In this document: positions 34,334 to 45,370 of the stretch, one piece after another
Layout: every line of letters starts with the position of its first letter
How positions within the stretch are numbered: position 1 is the first letter of the stretch
Notes under the pieces: generated by a model
What the model saw: the letters and a program-made list of their open reading frames with translations, nothing else
What the model was told of the DNA's origin: nothing
The model's database searches: none
DNA from: Setomelanomma holmii
Taxonomy: Eukaryota > Ascomycota > Dothideomycetes > Pleosporales > Phaeosphaeriaceae
Direction of reading: 5' to 3'
DNA length: 64,000 nt
Assembly: GCA_010015745.1 (NCBI GenBank)
Contig: ML978249.1
Span: 62,001 to 126,000 of the forward strand
Translations under genes and position numbers: made by a program

Positions 34334-35580
34334 TTACTGCATAGGAAGCATAATGTCATGCTGAACGACACGATTGCCACCCACTCCACCACTCTTCGTC
34401 CACGGCACGTAAAACCATCGGCATCGCTGGAAAATGTTCGACGTCGTCCTATCCGTACGATTTTGAAGCTTGCCAGCTTGCGGCCCCGGAGCACCAAATG
34501 TGAACAGCTCCCACGACTTACCTAGGTCCGGCAATGCCGGGAAATCTCTCTCTTGGGAAGACCAAAATTGGTCATCCTGTCTGCAGTTCCTACACAGTTT
34601 TGATCTGCACCACCAAGTTAGAACACATGTGCGAGCTCGTGGCACAAGTTCGATGCTGGTCTAAACTGGAAACGAATCTTCTCACTGTCGCTCCAACGTC
34701 TACCTGCAACAACATCACGAACATGACGGAGAACGTCCCCGCGTAGGCCTACGATAAGGCCATCCCGTTGTGCTTGCGTTGTCTTGGTCAAGTAGGGAGC
34801 ACCGCCACTCCGAGCCACATCATCTGCGTGCAATAATTGGACCAAATCACGCTTGAGCCGCAAGTGGTGATTCGGAACTCCTCGGGTCTTTAGGAGTCTT
34901 CGAAGCTCCGCAATCGTGCATGCTTTTCTGTCATAGTAGGTCTCATGGCATACCCGACAACGATGCAGATTTCTCAATTCTGCACAATCGCCGCATGTGC
35001 AAGCGCTACTATTGCCATGGATGACCGCATGTTTCATGTGGTCGTAATGCTCTTGGTCAGCGTACGCCTCGGCGACTGCAACTGGTTCTGCATCAGTGAA
35101 TGCATCCTTTCATCTACTGAAGGTTAGGGTATTCGACATGAGATACCATACCAGGCGAACTCCTACTTCCAATTCATGCGGGTTCACTTGCGGAGCTCCA
35201 CCTCTTTGCTGCACCAAGTCGTACTCGGCGGGTATAAGCCCTGCAGGATCAGTGTCAGCGAAGCCTGAATACAGTTGGGTCCAGAATGCCAGGTAATTTC
35301 GCTCCGTAATGAAGCGCGATGCTAATTTGAGCGCCGGCTGAATGACTGCATACTCAGCTGCATTGAAATCTGTGAATCTGGCAGCAGCAAACAACCGATG
35401 GACCGGATTCGCCAAGTTGCAGTTCGGCGCCGGAAATCCATTAACCTCGACACAGCCGCGTTGGTATAATTTTTGGAGATTGTCTCGACTCATGAAAGCA
35501 AGAGTAGACTTGTCTCTCTTGAACCAGACAGGGTCGTTGAAAAGCCCAGCGTGAAACGGCGCTGGTATCAAGTGCGCCAT
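34334..35580 (-). CDS. Putative HELAH-motif protein, possible zinc peptidase
   Basis: Starts at the ATG 35578-35580 (MAHLIPAPFHAGLFND). The frame of the first exon is open to about 35110. The rest of the protein lies in another frame and needs an intron; the best donors are GTAGGA or GTATGG (about 35140-35160). The second part has a Cys-rich segment CTCGDCAELRNLHRCRVC and ends in NLCHELAHV, an HExxH motif. A further intron of about 43 bases could join HELAHV to DDQFWSSQERDFPALPDLGKS and WELFTFG, where a downstream Glu would suit a gluzincin-type third ligand. I do not recognise a described peptidase family, and the exon borders are approximate. The alternative is a decaying gene, as both introns require poor splice sites. 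Confidence 0.5.
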
Positions 35581-36207
35581 GATCTTTCAGCTTGGTGTGT
35601 GCTAAATGCGAAAGTATGTTGCTCGAATCTGTCGAAGATGTCCAGTGTTCCGGATATCATACACTGAGTTGATGCACCTCGTGTACAAGACATATTCACA
35701 CAATGCCAATTCAGCTGGATGAGCTTCAAGCCATGAATGGTCATTGTCTTGACCTTGGATCTCACAATGTCAAGGCAGACTTTCAAGACAACAACGCGAT
35801 CTTGTGATATACGCTCGATGGTTTGGAGCTCAAAGACCATTGTGCTAGACAATCCACAACGACGGTCTCCAGGCTCAAGCACGACCGCATTTTGGGAATA
35901 TCGACAATCTTCGAAAGCAGTATTAGCCTCGTGCTTCAAGGGGCATGATGTGGTCTTCCAGCGTCACCGAAGTTACCGCAGGCCTCACCATCGGCTGTGG
36001 CTGTCATGTGTGAACCACCAAAAACAAGCGTACCAAACTGACAGGTCCCGATGCAAAGTACCACGGAACACAACCAACTAGAATTTTCCACTTTTAGCGC
36101 TCTTACTCGCAGTCTTCATATTGTGCCTTCTTTCCCTTCTTCGCCGCTCTTAGCATCTCGCTGCATCGCTCCTTCTTTCTGAGCATCCGTGGTTATAGGA
36201 CTACATC
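35581..36207. other. Intergenic, no supported gene
   Basis: Upstream side of the HELAH gene and of the nonapeptide-repeat ORF. ORFs at 35568-35939 (minus) and 35737-36081 (plus) lack family patterns. A pyrimidine-rich run (cttctttcccttcttcgccgctc, about 36125-36150) precedes the ATG at 36208. Confidence 0.45.
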
Positions 36208-36849
36208 ATGACGCCACGCAAGCTCGAAGAGGAAGTCACTATGCTCGCACCCGAACCTCCGAAATTTCTCCCACGCTTGGAATTATCCAACGTCTTTCCT
36301 CCTCTGAGCTTCGCGAGTCTCTTCCCGCCGCTGAGTTAGTCTGCGCTTTTCCCACGAGTGACTGTTTGCGTCACTCCCCTTGGAGTGTTCCCATCGCTGA
36401 ATCTGTCTACCCTCTTCCCACAGGTGCCTGTCTCTGCGCTCTTCCCACGGGTGCCTATCTTCACGCTCTTCCCGCCAGTGACTTTCCCCGCAGAATTTCC
36501 ACCGTTCAAGCCGTCCGACATCTTGCCACCGATCGTTCTCGAGACACACAAGCGTGCACAACGTGCGTCGCTTCCAGTATCTACCGCCGCGAGTCCGACA
36601 AAAGACGTTCTCAAAACTGTCAAGCTGCAAGAAGAAATCACCACAAGACCACTCGCTGGGTTTCAGTATCTGGGCTTCTCGTCGCCTTCCACATCACGGT
36701 CTTTGCACCGCGCGATCTTATATCTACGCATGTCGGGGCTTATTGTAGCGTCTGTATCATCAGGCTGCTTCTCACAAGTTGTACAAGAAGATATATCAGA
36801 GAATACATACGCCCACTCCAATGGCAGCAGGGCCTACTCACTTCGATGA
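36208..36849 (+). pseudogene. Nonapeptide-repeat ORF interrupted by a stop
   Basis: From the ATG at 36208 (MTPRKLEEEVTMLAPEP) the frame encodes a tandem nonapeptide repeat with consensus about LFPPLSFxx. It is broken by TAG at 36337-36339 and continues in the same frame to 36849. After the array the text reads DILPPIVLETHKRAQRA and then SPTKDVLKTVKLQEEI. No signal peptide or known domain. The stop lies inside a repeat unit (PPLS*SA), so it arose in an existing array. If the stop is real, the gene is dead or makes a 43-residue peptide. Confidence 0.45.
36265..36546 (+). repeat. Tandem 27-bp repeat array 1 (nonapeptide LFPPLSFxx)
   Basis: About ten imperfect 27-base units. Translated units include FLPRLELSN, VFPPLSFAS, LFPPLS*SA, VFPSLNLST, LFPQVPVSA, LFPRVPIFT, LFPPVTFPA, EFPPFKPSD and ILPPIVLET. 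One unit is expanded to 13 residues. The spacing is kept even where the bases have diverged. Confidence 0.85.
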
Positions 36850-36857
36850 CAACAAGT

Positions 36858-37818
36858 GGCTCCGTGGTCGACAACTACACCAAGCACCACCTTAGCAAGC
36901 TCAGCTATCGCATGCCTTTATCGTGCATGTTCGTCGTCCCTGTTTTGCTCGCAACCTCGCTCTTCTTTGTCCCAGAAAGCCCGCGATGGCACCTGCACCA
37001 CGACAACCCAGACGCCGCCTGCAAATCCCTCGAAAGACTACGATCTGATCGCGGCGACCAGCTCGAGCTCGAATGGGCGGAATCGGTACGCGGCGTCACG
37101 GAAGAGAAATGCATTGCAAAGAGCACGCCGTTCTTGGACATGTTCAAAGGGCATGATCTGCGTCGAAAACTATTGTGCTACGCTACCATTGCGTCGCAGT
37201 CTGCATCGGGTGTTTAGTTCTTCATCGGGTACCAAACGCACTTCCTGACCATTGCGGGTATCACCAAGGCATTCGAATATACCATAATGAACACCTGCAT
37301 CGGCTTCATTGGCTTGCACGTGGGTCTCTTCTCTTTGAAGAAGTTATGCGGCCGCCGAACAGTCATGATCGTGGGCGCAATCAGCTGTGGCCTGTGCCAA
37401 CTCGCCTCTGGCATCGCTTCAAGTGCTGCGCCAAGACCTGTCGCGACTGGAAACGTGCTCGTGGCGTTCACAGACTTATTCAACTGTTGCTACAATGCAG
37501 GTGTGGGTGCAGCTAGTACTCCGTTGGTAACGGAAGTGGTCGGCTCGCGCCTTCGCGCATCCATTGTGGGAAGTGCAAATGCACTAGGATACTTCCTATC
37601 CTGGCTGGTGGGCTTTTGCTCGCCTTACTTCATTAGTCCACAGGATTTGAACTGGGGGCCGCAATACTCGTATATTTGGGCAGTGTCAAACTTCATCTTT
37701 GTGGTTTCTTGGGACGAAAGCGCGGTCGTTAGAGGAGCTTGACGAGATCTTCTAGGCTGGAGTGTCGGCGCGCAAGTTCAAGCAGTATCAGTGCAGGACT
37801 GTGGAGGAAGCGAAATAG
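36858..37818 (+). pseudogene. Truncated, broken MFS sugar transporter
   Basis: The frame from 36858 encodes the second half of a sugar-porter MFS protein. It begins around membrane segments 5-6 (SVVDNYTKHHLSKLSYRMPL, then LFFVPESPRW) and the central loop (SLERLRSDRGD, TPFLDMFKGHDLRRK). A TAG at 37215-37217 replaces the Trp expected in SGVWFFIGYQ; after it the same frame continues with FFIGYQTHFLTIAGI, LCGRRTVMIVGAISCGL and TEVVGSRLRASIVGS. Near 37703 one extra base shifts the frame. The expected C-terminus, FLGTKARSLEELDEIF, is then readable but followed by another TAG (37754-37756) and a remnant ARKFKQYQCRTVEEAK. The first four or so membrane segments are absent upstream. Not functional. Confidence 0.85.
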
Positions 37819-38100
37819 GATGTGTCTGGTGATAAGCAAGTGGAGGTAACAAAGCAGGGTGCCTGAACAAAACCTTTGGTGATTTCATCCAAACGAACTT
37901 TTACCGCTGCCGTAGAGCCCAATGAGCTAGATAATGCGCTCTCGGTATTCTCAACACCTCTTTAGAAATGTGCCTTCCTATCTTCATCGTGTTTACTTTC
38001 TCGAATAATTATTCCTTTCTGATAGAGCTCGTCATGGCGCAACGCCTCATGACTTCGCACTCAACACTTGAGACACATGTCACCTCATAGCTTTGAAGAT

Positions 38101-38315
38101 TTCTTTACGGCCGTCTCAGCCGCGCAGTTTTTCCCGCCCCAAGCCTCGCAGTAGCCTTCCCACCTGTGAGCTTCGCACAACTGTTCCCACCTCTGAGCTT
38201 TTTAGTCGTCTTCCAACCCATACGCTTCACAGCTCTTTTCGCGCCCCTCGGGTTCAGCGACCTCTTCCCACCACTCAGTTCCACGTATCTTTTCCCGCCT
38301 CTCAACGCTATGCAA
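38101..38315 (+). repeat. Tandem 27-bp repeat array 2 (nonapeptide LFPPLSFxx)
   Basis: A second copy of the nonapeptide array lies about 1.55 kb after the end of array 1. Units read AFPPVSFAQ, LFPPLSFLV, VFQPIRFTA, LFAPLGFSD, LFPPLSSTY and LFPPLNAMQ in the frame of 38166-38429; earlier units (FFTAVSAAQ, FFPPQASQ) are in another frame. The sequence after the array (SPPREVLEILKLPAGIS in the 38093 frame) resembles that after array 1 (SPTKDVLKTVKLQEEI), so the two loci are diverged copies of one gene. Confidence 0.8.
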
Positions 38316-38429
38316 ATATGGGCGCAGAGAACTCATCAGAACGCACACCGAGCCCACCAAGGGAGGTTCTTGAGATACTCAAGCTTCCAGCAGGAATTTC
38401 TGCAATCATATCAAGACGCGGGCTTTTGA

Positions 38430-38985
38430 GCCTCCAACTCGTTGCTTGTATCGTATCATAGTCATGACAGCAGACATCGCGGCCAGCGCATTCCTTGCTC
38501 TATACATGTCATTCGACCGATGTTGCGAGATCGCCCAGCTGCTCGATCCACTGTTGCTTCAGCCTCATTGAGTCGACTTCGACATCTGGAATCTTGTAGT
38601 ACGTGTATCTAGGCAAGCGAGAACCTTCGTCCTAGGTTCGTCCACAGGTCCGATGATGCTTTCATCCATAGTAGCGTGAACTTGGTTTCGATGTGAAAGA
38701 CGAGAGACGAATACCACAGCCTTTATCCGGACCTCATTATAAACGGCTTGCTCACCATCAACCGATTCTCAGTCGTGCCTCTTGTTTGGCATATAAGTAT
38801 TTGCCATTGTGTTTCGACGAGCACTTGTGTGCAATCAGAAAAGCAAACACAATGACAAAGATGGTTGGTGCCAGGATTGGGTTCAAGGATGCCGAACCAT
38901 GCGAGCTGACTGCATCCGATAGCGCGTGATGTATCGAGAAGAGTCAACTCTTCGTGCATATGACAAGCGCTGTCACTTGTCAGAG
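38430..38985. other. Intergenic, no supported gene
   Basis: Nothing recognisable apart from a short ORF (38693-38929) without support. This forms the 3' flank of the receptor gene that ends at 38986. Confidence 0.45.
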
Positions 38986-40509
38986 CTACAGACTGAGCTC
39001 GCTCGTGTTGCTACTTCGTGCCGGCGTTGTTCTTTCCCCGTGGAAAACGTTCATCTCGAATAGCGCTCGTTCATCACCGTACACATTCTGGTGCTGAACA
39101 TCGAAAGTCTTTGTGAACGTAATGGTATGTATATCCTTCGGGACCACGATCTCCTGTATGCTGGGGCCGCTAAGTGCGCTCGCGCCTCTGCCGTACCCTA
39201 TTCTGCGACTGCCGTATCGCGAGTCGTATCGCTGCGTTGTTTCTCGTCGTGAGCCAAGCATGTTGGGGAACATGCGTACCAGCATGATGCGGAGTGCTGG
39301 CATGCAAGCACAAATTATGCCAACATTCTGCTCGATGTTCGACCACCATATTATGTCTGTCGAATCCCATGTTGGGTTGTGCGAGGTTGCGAAGTGTACG
39401 AGGGACTTCAAACGGAAACCGGACACGACCGTGACGCTGTACGTCCGATTAGACGTGCGCACACGTGGCCAAGAAGGGCTATGGACTTACAAGGTGCCAA
39501 CAAAGAACATCACGGCTACGCTGAATTTCTTCCGCCATGATAGTTGGATTCGAAACACCTCATAAAGAGGCAGAGCTAGCATCCAGATATCAATTGCGAT
39601 GCCAATGATCGCATTCGTCCAGTTGAGAAGGTTCGTGTTCATACAAGTGCCAGGCCCTTCGTGGTCCCAAGACGTCCAGAAGAAGCTGATCGGCCGGCAC
39701 TGGAAAATTCCAACGAGTATGAATGCGAGGCCCCAAGCGATTGTGAATGCGACAGTAGCCCATAAAATTCGTCGTGTGCTTGGCTTTGGAAAAATCCTCA
39801 GCAGGAAAGCCAGCAATGATAGCTTGATAAGGGCAGCCTGGAGAAAGTATAGGACTTCCAGGGTGAACACGAAGTGGACAAAGCTGGTGATGTGGTCAAA
39901 CGGGACTGTCCAGACATCTCTTCCCAGTCCGCTCGGTATTGCTCCTCTGTCGAGGATGATCACAGACGGCAAGCCGCTGAGCAAGGCTGCAACGATGATG
40001 AAGTCATCCCAGCCAAGCTCAGAAGTAGAGAATACTCCCTTGTGAGCAAGCCGTAGAAGAACGCACGCGGCCGTAATGACAAATAGTACGATGTTGGAAA
40101 CTCGGATCTCGTTACCTTTGATGCGGAGGGGTGCGCCACACGCTGTTGAGGTTATATTCTTCACGCCTAGTGGAACCGTGATGTTAGCCACGCGACTCTG
40201 CTTAGCGATAGCAGGTTAACTCACTCAGTCCCTGCCGAAGTGTACACGATCGTATGACACATTCCTCGATGTTGCTTTGGAGTTGAGCATCCTTGCAAAT
40301 ACAAGCTTGATCTGTTGTCGCGCAGCTTGAAGCTGCTATCGAAGTGGTCAGACATGAACGCTACAAGTGCAATGTTAGTGCGCGACCAATGTCCATGATT
40401 CCTTCAGACATACCGCACATGCCGGTATCGATGGCATCGACTGACTGTCATTCGCGGTCGCGATGGCGATGTATGCCAGCACATGAAGCAGCAGAGATAG
40501 AGGCCTCAT
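38986..40509 (-). CDS. CFEM-domain PTH11-type seven-helix receptor
   Basis: Four exons on the minus strand: 40414-40509, 40225-40360, 39491-40166 and 38986-39436. The introns are 52, 58 and 54 bases. The frame closes to 452 residues. PTH11-like receptors sit in the plasma membrane; in Magnaporthe PTH11 senses surface cues. Here a signal peptide (MRPLSLLLHVLAYIAIATA) leads into a full eight-Cys CFEM domain: IPACARSC, AASSC, DQACICKD, IEECVIRSC, then STACG. This is followed by about seven hydrophobic helices (NIVLFVITAACVLLRLAHKG, DDFIIVAALLSGLPSVIIL, ILWATVAFTIAWGLAFILVG, and so on) with the family text GWDDF, FQCRPISFFW and IGIAIDIWMLALPLYEVFR. The cytosolic tail is about 100 residues, Arg/Ser-rich. 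The ligand is unknown. Both neighbours are gene-poor. Confidence 0.92.
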
Positions 40510-42547
40510 GCTGATTGGTCTATCTGTGAGTAGCGCTTTGGGAGATTGGCGGCAGTACTGCACCAAGATGCGATCAGTAACCGTGGAATAAAATCAAGAA
40601 GGCATGATACTCTGGAAGTCGATGCGGCGCGAGTGACGACTCGGTAAAGGTTCCTCGCGACATCTGGGAAGTTGATCCATTTGAATGGACTGTTTTGCCT
40701 AAACCATGGCACCACGTTGCCATCGAACTGGAGATCATCAAGAATGACACCGATTCGAGCATGAAGATGGCTGTTGTCAAGCCTCTAATGCACCAGTGAC
40801 CGCAGCTAGCACAGCCAGCACAGGTGCAAGCGCAGAATGGAGTCAGCTGATTGGGTCAAATGCAACTAGTCCACAGAGAGCCTCAAGATGCGTTTGGATG
40901 AAGCGGCAGACGTGTGGTTGATCCTTGATCAAGAACCATTGGCACGGTGTCGGTGACTGGAGGCTGGGTACGGAGAAGGTTTCAAAGGCTTCTAGCTTCG
41001 GCTTTACGAACCCACGGTATTGGTTCCGTGGAGAGTGGAATTTTGGTATGCATACGGGTCGAGCGCCCTGCATCGGGGCTTGTAAACTAGCCAGATCGTG
41101 AGACTACTGGATTGAACGTCCTCGGAGCATGTCTGATGGTGCAGGACTGGCCGTGCTGCATTGCGGTTGAAGCGGGCCAGGGCAGCGCAAAGGGTGTTTG
41201 CTAGGCATCTCTGCACGTCTTGGGCAGAAACTTCTCCGTCGCTTTGAAATGTGATTACCGTACACTCGAGTGTCGAGCAATATTGCATCCCCCTGAGCTT
41301 GGGAGGCATGACGCAGGAGCCACGTTTACGGACGGTGGAGGGCAACTGCGAGTCAAAGCTCGCGCTAAGAGTGGTGGGTCCGCGGGATGTTTCGGTAATC
41401 GAACCTTAACTCCACCACAATCATTCTCGATACATTTGATTGGGCTGTAGCTTGTGGCGCCATTCAATGGAGACAAGCTCGTGTATGAAAAGTCAAAGCT
41501 TTCGCCTCCCACACCTTCTCGTTAGCAGGCACGGTGATGGGCGCATATCTTGAAGCAGCATGCACGCACAATACAACCATTACAAGAACGGGCTACCAAG
41601 GCGAGGAACGCATATGATTGCAGACGGACTCCCATGTCAAGCCATGGAAATACTTCGCACGTCATGTACGTTCTCTAGGGCAGGCTCTTTCGAATGAGAC
41701 TCAGTTTCAAATCATGGCCAGGCAACATCCGTGCAAAGACTGCAGATGGCGTGGGAACTCTTCTCGCAGTCCAGAAAAGTCTCTTTTCGAGTACCGACAG
41801 CACCCGCTCTGCTTCCCGCAACGATCCAAGGAACACATGTGCACAGAAAGAGCAGATACAAACTCCGACCAAGCTACAGCACTTCAGATTTCACTCTCTT
41901 AAACTTAAAGCTAGAATCACAAAAGCGTTACTAGATCCCAGCCTGTCTTGCTCAAAACAATTGCTAACACCCTCCATATTCCCTCACAAGTCGATTTCGC
42001 TCGCAGGCCTCGCAATATTAGCACGCCAGTGGTGCGCATTCACCGGATCCTTTTGATACACATTGACTTCGAAGAACCTGTCATGCATCGCACATTTGTA
42101 GTTCTTGAACCTACAGCATATTCAGCGTTGTCACCAGAGTCCATGAATGTTCCCATCACTTCTCGCATCACTTACACATGTCCTTTATGTCTGCTTCATG
42201 GCTTGCGACTCGCTACTAGCCAAGCCTTTGAGGCCTACCTTCGTCGAGCTGACCATATAATTGGCTCGATAGAAGTCAATTCCCGCTTCGCAGGTCACAC
42301 GGGGCTTTGCAGTCAACGCTGAAATATGCGCATAGACCATTGGGTACGCTACAGACTTGGGAGCAGCCTCGGGTGTAGAGTACTGTGGGCGATTCAGAAG
42401 CAATCGAGACATTTCCGGCCTACAAACACCGATGATCATGGCAAAATGCATTGATACGTGTGGCATACATCATAGTAGCGATATCCTAAGTCACGAGAGA
42501 ATGAAGAAAGCTAGCCGAAAATCTTGGGATTGAATTCAGATAGCTAG
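40510..42547. other. 2-kb gene-poor stretch
   Basis: Many overlapping ORFs of 60-124 codons on both strands (for example 41004-41345 minus and 41948-42322 plus). None has a family pattern, good start context or consistent introns. The left end holds the receptor promoter. I see no direct or inverted repeat by eye. Confidence 0.45.
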
Positions 42548-43170
42548 TCATACCGCTAGCCGCTCAGGGTGCTTTGCTCTGATGTGCCTGTTGAGATTAT
42601 CCTTTCGTGAGTCTGTATGCCCACAGCCTGGCACTAGACAGCACAAATCTCCTACTTGAGTGCCTTCAGCTCGACGACGGTGTCTTTTCGACCTGAGATG
42701 CCGCCTCCAATCCTTGTTGAAGTCCTTGCCGCCTTGTATAGTCGTCTGGCAGGCTGAGCAGGGGTGATCCACGTGTGTTTTGGTATGCGAGCTTGACTGG
42801 TCAGCTGTGATGAGCTCGCAAGAGGTACGTGGCGATGCACTTACGTCAAGTCTGTGCGTCTAGGGAACGATCTCGCACATGCAGAGCAAACGTGTGTGAA
42901 CTGAGCGCTGACTTGGCGATCTGGATTTGGGTTTCGGCTCGGGGCTGATGCGATCCCATCCGGTGGGATTTGTTGTTCAAACGAGTGAGGTGAAGTTGGG
43001 GAAAGTAAAACACAATCGGGCAAAGGCGGAAAGTCATCGGTGGATTGTTCTTGCTCTTCCTCTAGCGATGTTGTTCCAGGCGGAGTCGCTGGCGGAACAC
43101 TAGCATCGGGGTCCCGAACAAGCAAGCTCGGGTCAATGTAAAGGTGATGATCGTGTTCTTCGTTTTGAGT
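42548..43170 (-). CDS. C2H2 zinc-finger protein, 5' end unresolved
   Basis: Two visible exons on the minus strand: up to 43170 through 42845, and 42548-42791, joined by a 53-base intron (gtaagt...aag). The splice is supported because it completes a perfect finger: CSACARSFPRRTDLTSHTKTH (C-x2-C-x12-H-x3-H), one residue longer than the intron-free reading allows. A second, looser finger (CSACQTT...WRRHLRSKRH) and a third (CLVPGCGHTDSRKDNLNRH) follow. The N-terminal part is Pro/Glu-rich and acidic, as in an activation domain. No ATG is found in the open frame up to 43170, so an upstream exon is missing from the model. Likely DNA-binding regulator; targets unknown. Confidence 0.75.
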
Positions 43171-43737
43171 CCTTACTTGCCTAGCTTCGGAAATTTAAAA
43201 GCTACGATGAGAATGTAGCAAAGGCGTGCTGGTATTCCACGGGCAAGCACCAGGCTTGAATCAACGTGTTTAGAAGAGGAGCGAACTTGAGCGCGATGAA
43301 AAGACTTGAGAAAAGAGTGACTGCAACGGCGGCCACAGGCCCCACGGTGGAGAAAGAAGGACGAGATGAGCACGCTGAACAAAGGTTATATGCTTTCGTC
43401 AGGTCCCATACGGCTCGTGTCGATTGGTGCAGCGCAACGTGACAATCTGATTGGCCAATGTCGGTGGTAGGCCTCAAGTTAGCGTATAGCAAGATGACGC
43501 ACACTGCAGGTGTTTGGTGTGCAACAATCTCATGCATCGGAAATGAAAAGTCGAGACCCAATCAATATTCTTATTCGAACTAATATGCTTGCGATAGTTA
43601 TGCATAGATTTGATCGCACTTGAAGACTAGGTGTGCTTGCGTAGACTACACCTTATGCACCAATGTAGTCAGTCGGATCTGGTGACATATTAAAGTAACA
43701 TTACTATCTTCTCGAGAAGCCTAGAAGTGCCTCCTTT
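43171..43737. other. Intergenic, no supported gene
   Basis: Probably includes the missing first exon and promoter of the C2H2 gene, plus the 3' flank of the short-chain dehydrogenase. Competing short ORFs (43173-43561) are not supported. Confidence 0.45.
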
Positions 43738-44715
43738 CTACACCTTCGTGATGCCCTTCTTAATCCCCTCCAACTTCCCCACCAACTCGTCCCATACCCT
43801 CTTCTGCACCTTCGCCCCTTCCTCACTCCTCACCCACTCACTCGGCGGTGTAATCTTCCCATCACTCTGATACTCCCCATGGCTCCCGACACCCGAGCTC
43901 CCGGCAATGACCAGCGTCCTGCTACCCACCTCCGTCGTTCTTGCCAAGAAAAGTTTCAAAAACCACAATCCCCAGCCCGAGTCGCGCGATAGCTCACTCT
44001 GACAAAGACCTGGGTTGACGTAGTTCACTGTGATAGGGAAATTGGAAGCAGGGTATAAGTCGCAGAATTCGCGGGCGGCAAGGACTTCGAGGAGTTTGGA
44101 GGTTTGGTAGCGTTCACCCATGTCGATGTGTTTTCCGTTGACATGCTGTTGGGCTAGGCGTGGGAAGATCTGGCCTTCTGGAGCGCGTTTCTCGTCGAAT
44201 TTGGCGTATTCATGGACTTCGGAACATGTGATAGTCAATGTGGGGCGGATGTTGTATTTTGTCGCTGTTTCACGGAGTTTTGGAATCAATGCGAATGCGA
44301 GGAGGAATGTGGAGACGACGTTGACCGTGATTGTACCTTCGTCTTTTTCCATGCTTTCAAAATCACCGCGAGCGACGCCTGCATTGAGAATGGCGATGTC
44401 GATACGAGGGAGGGATTTTGATGCTTCGGCGGCAAAGTCGAGAACGGACTGGTAGGAGGCCATGTCGAGTTGCATGACGCGGACGACATCTTTTCGTCCT
44501 GTGGTGGCTTCAATGTCGCGTTTGGCTGCTTCGCCTTTTGACAGTGATCGGACGGCTAGGATGACTGTATCGGCGCCCAGGCGAGTGAAGGTACGCGCAG
44601 CTTCAAGACCGAGACCGACATTGGAGCCGGTAACAATGACGGTTTGACCGGTGTATGACCCCGTAAGAGCCGGTGGAGTGACGAAGAGCTGGGAGTAGAA
44701 GAAACGCAGCGCCAT
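43738..44715 (-). CDS. Short-chain dehydrogenase/reductase (retinol-dehydrogenase-like)
   Basis: Single exon of 325 residues, starting MALRFFYSQLFVTPP. NAD(P)-dependent oxidoreductase of the classical SDR superfamily. The cofactor motif is TVIVTGSNVGLGLEAAR (TGxxxGxG), followed by LDMASYQSV, the structural AILNAGVA (NAG), the catalytic Ser in TITCSEVHEY, and the catalytic YQTSK (YxxxK). VNYVNPGLCQSEL corresponds to the post-catalytic NPG segment. This family in fungi includes many enzymes of secondary metabolism as well as lipid reductases, so the substrate is open. It is not next to a core biosynthetic gene; the nearest oxidative gene is the P450 5 kb away. Confidence 0.92.
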   Translation of the reverse strand: MALRFFYSQLFVTPPALTGSYTGQTVIVTGSNVGLGLEAARTFTRLGADTVILAVRSLSKGEAAKRDIEATTGRKDVVRVMQLDMASYQSVLDFAAEASKSLPRIDIAILNAGVARGDFESMEKDEGTITVNVVSTFLLAFALIPKLRETATKYNIRPTLTITCSEVHEYAKFDEKRAPEGQIFPRLAQQHVNGKHIDMGERYQTSKLLEVLAAREFCDLYPASNFPITVNYVNPGLCQSELSRDSGWGLWFLKLFLARTTEVGSRTLVIAGSSGVGSHGEYQSDGKITPPSEWVRSEEGAKVQKRVWDELVGKLEGIKKGITKV

Positions 44716-45370
44716 TGTGAAGTTGTTGTTCTGTTTGATGTTTGAAATGTTCTTGTGCTGAGATTGGATGGTGGTTATCTACCGCTCGACAAGGCGTGCG
44801 AGAGCTGCATTAATATACGATAGTTGGCAGGAGTGACGTGCCATTGATATCAAGCCTATGCAGGTGCTGGCCAGAAATCTAAACTATACGAGCGGAGGTT
44901 AACGCAGATCTTCCGTCCCGCTCGCTCGAACATGCCTGCGACTGTGCAAAAATCTACCGAAGATGCAAGAATGTAACGCTACAGATAGCTCTAGCTCCGT
45001 CCATTGAAAGAAGAATCATTGTCTTCCACGGAAACGGTGCTCTCGGGACGATCGATGCGTCCCAGCTATGGGGTCATGACGCTCTCCCTTCGGGGCTATC
45101 GGCCTTAACTTTCTTCGGTCTTGGCAATGCCGATCCGCCGAGACGGAACGGTCAATTGGTCTCCCATTTTCTGATCATTCTCTGATCATCAAGCACTTCT
45201 GCAGCCTTGTGTCGTGGTGTACATCTTGAGCAATGAGCCGCAAGTGGTATAGTGTCAGATATCGCAAGGGTGTAGCCGCAAGTCCGACTTTAAAGCCTGC
45301 GCTCCTAATTCTTCAGAGCGCACAAACCCAATTGCAATGAAGAATTGTCAACGTTGGCTTCGTACCTTGT
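44716..45370. other. Intergenic, no supported gene
   Basis: Promoter of the short-chain dehydrogenase and 3' flank of OGG1. No ORF or repeat of note. Confidence 0.55.

Noticed and set aside
41004..41345. 113-codon minus ORF in the 2-kb gap
   Set aside because: Starts from a non-ATG codon, no family pattern; an internal ATG gives about 100 residues of no recognisable type.
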